This document shows, in pieces, positions 5,799-6,271 of a stretch of 6,271 nt of DNA (its first letter is position 1; every line of letters starts with the position of its first letter). The DNA comes from Bacteroidota bacterium. Its GTDB lineage: Bacteria; Bacteroidota; Ignavibacteria; UBA10030. The notes beneath the pieces were generated by a model, which had not been told where the DNA came from, did not search any database, and saw nothing but the letters and a program-made list of their open reading frames with translations. The DNA is taken from contig DMMN01000014.1 in the NCBI GenBank assembly GCA_003453835.1, positions 256 to 6,526 of the forward strand, in the 5' to 3' direction. A program made the position numbers and the translations under genes.

Positions 5799-6271
5799 TC
5801 ACGATGTCGGCAAAGGCGGCTCCCGATGATGAACGAACAAGAGGAGACCGGTGGAAATACACGTGAGAGCGATCGACGCGTACAGTGGAGCAGACGGATC
5901 GATTGCATCCCAGAGAATCCCGGCGAGAAACGACGAAGGGAACGCACACAGGCCGATCACCATTTGGAATCCGCCCATCGTGCTCGCCCGATACTCAGGA
6001 GGTGCGAGCTCTGCGACAAGCGTCTTCTGAACCGGCTCGAACGCGGCTTTGTGAAGGCCATACAGAATGAAGCAAGACAGAAATCCCCAGATTGAATGCA
6101 GGTGCAAGAACGCCAGGCACGTCGCAATCCAGAGAAGCATTGAACCCAGCAGCACGGCCTTTCTCCCAATCCGATCGGACAGCCTCCCAAGCGGAAGCGA
6201 AAACAATGCCGCGACCAGAGTGAACACCAAATAGAAGAGTGGCACGTACGATGGGGAGATGCCGGGGGCCG
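5799..6271 (-). CDS. MFS transporter, C-terminal half (5' end outside window)
   Basis: The frame is open to the right edge, so the GTG at 6245 is an internal valine, not a start; codons upstream of it read on as protein. About 157 residues are visible, with five likely membrane helices matching helices 8-12 of a 12-helix major facilitator. After the first comes the loop motif GRLSDRIGRK, the C-terminal-half version of MFS motif A. Later EPVQKTLVAELAPPEYRAST is the typical cytoplasmic loop between helices 10 and 11, and the protein ends shortly after the last helix with a short polar tail. The substrate cannot be inferred from this half. It ends 52 bases before the stress-protein start with no terminator visible, so co-transcription is plausible. 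Confidence 0.88.
   Translation of the reverse strand, partial: APGISPSYVPLFYLVFTLVAALFSLPLGRLSDRIGRKAVLLGSMLLWIATCLAFLHLHSIWGFLSCFILYGLHKAAFEPVQKTLVAELAPPEYRASTMGGFQMVIGLCAFPSSFLAGILWDAIDPSAPLYASIALTCISTGLLLFVHHREPPLPTS

Noticed and set aside
5747..5947. N-terminal extension of the stress protein by 67 residues
   Set aside because: It would overlap the MFS gene by about 150 bases, is not Usp-like, and a strong ribosome binding site marks the start at 5746/5743.

Overview
All recognisable genes in this window lie on the minus strand, so the biological order runs from high to low coordinates: the C-terminal half of an MFS transporter (cut by the right edge), a tandem-domain universal stress protein, a roughly 360-base regulatory gap, then a three-gene respiratory cluster. 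That cluster is a 13-heme cytochrome c fused to a membrane cytochrome b, a 19-heme cytochrome c with one C-terminal membrane anchor, and the first 63 codons of a separate cytochrome b (cut by the left edge). The two multihaem proteins carry 32 CXXCH haem c sites between them. All are plain CXXCH, with no CXXCK site of the nitrite reductase type.

The organism is probably a Gram-negative bacterium with a periplasm, cytochrome c maturation and anaerobic or versatile respiration. Base composition looks moderately GC-rich by eye. The sequence does not fix the phylum. Multihaem clusters like this occur in Desulfuromonadota (Geobacter), Acidobacteriota, the Ignavibacteria/Chlorobi group, Nitrospirota and other sediment lineages.

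The layout suggests one or two quinone-to-periplasm electron conduits. The fused gene (2194-4452) has the architecture of Geobacter CbcL: a periplasmic multihaem c domain joined to a HydC/FdnI-type di-haem cytochrome b. The next two genes (186-2210 and 1-189, overlapping by ATGA) look like the same architecture in split form. The 19-haem protein ends in a membrane helix like the first helix of the fused protein, and the separate cytochrome b begins with a helix that closely matches the second. The window therefore appears to hold two paralogous quinol:cytochrome c modules side by side, one fused and one split. Both multihaem regions are built from repeats: a four-haem unit of 129 residues in the fused protein and an eight-haem unit of 243 residues in the 19-haem protein. 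This comes directly from the CXXCH spacing.

The gap at 4453-4816 holds a plausible sigma70-type promoter for the cytochrome operon, a leader hairpin with a 7-bp GC-rich outer stem, and a weak hairpin plus T-run that could end the upstream transcript. The MFS and stress-protein genes are 52 bases apart and may be co-transcribed. Their link to the cytochromes is positional only.
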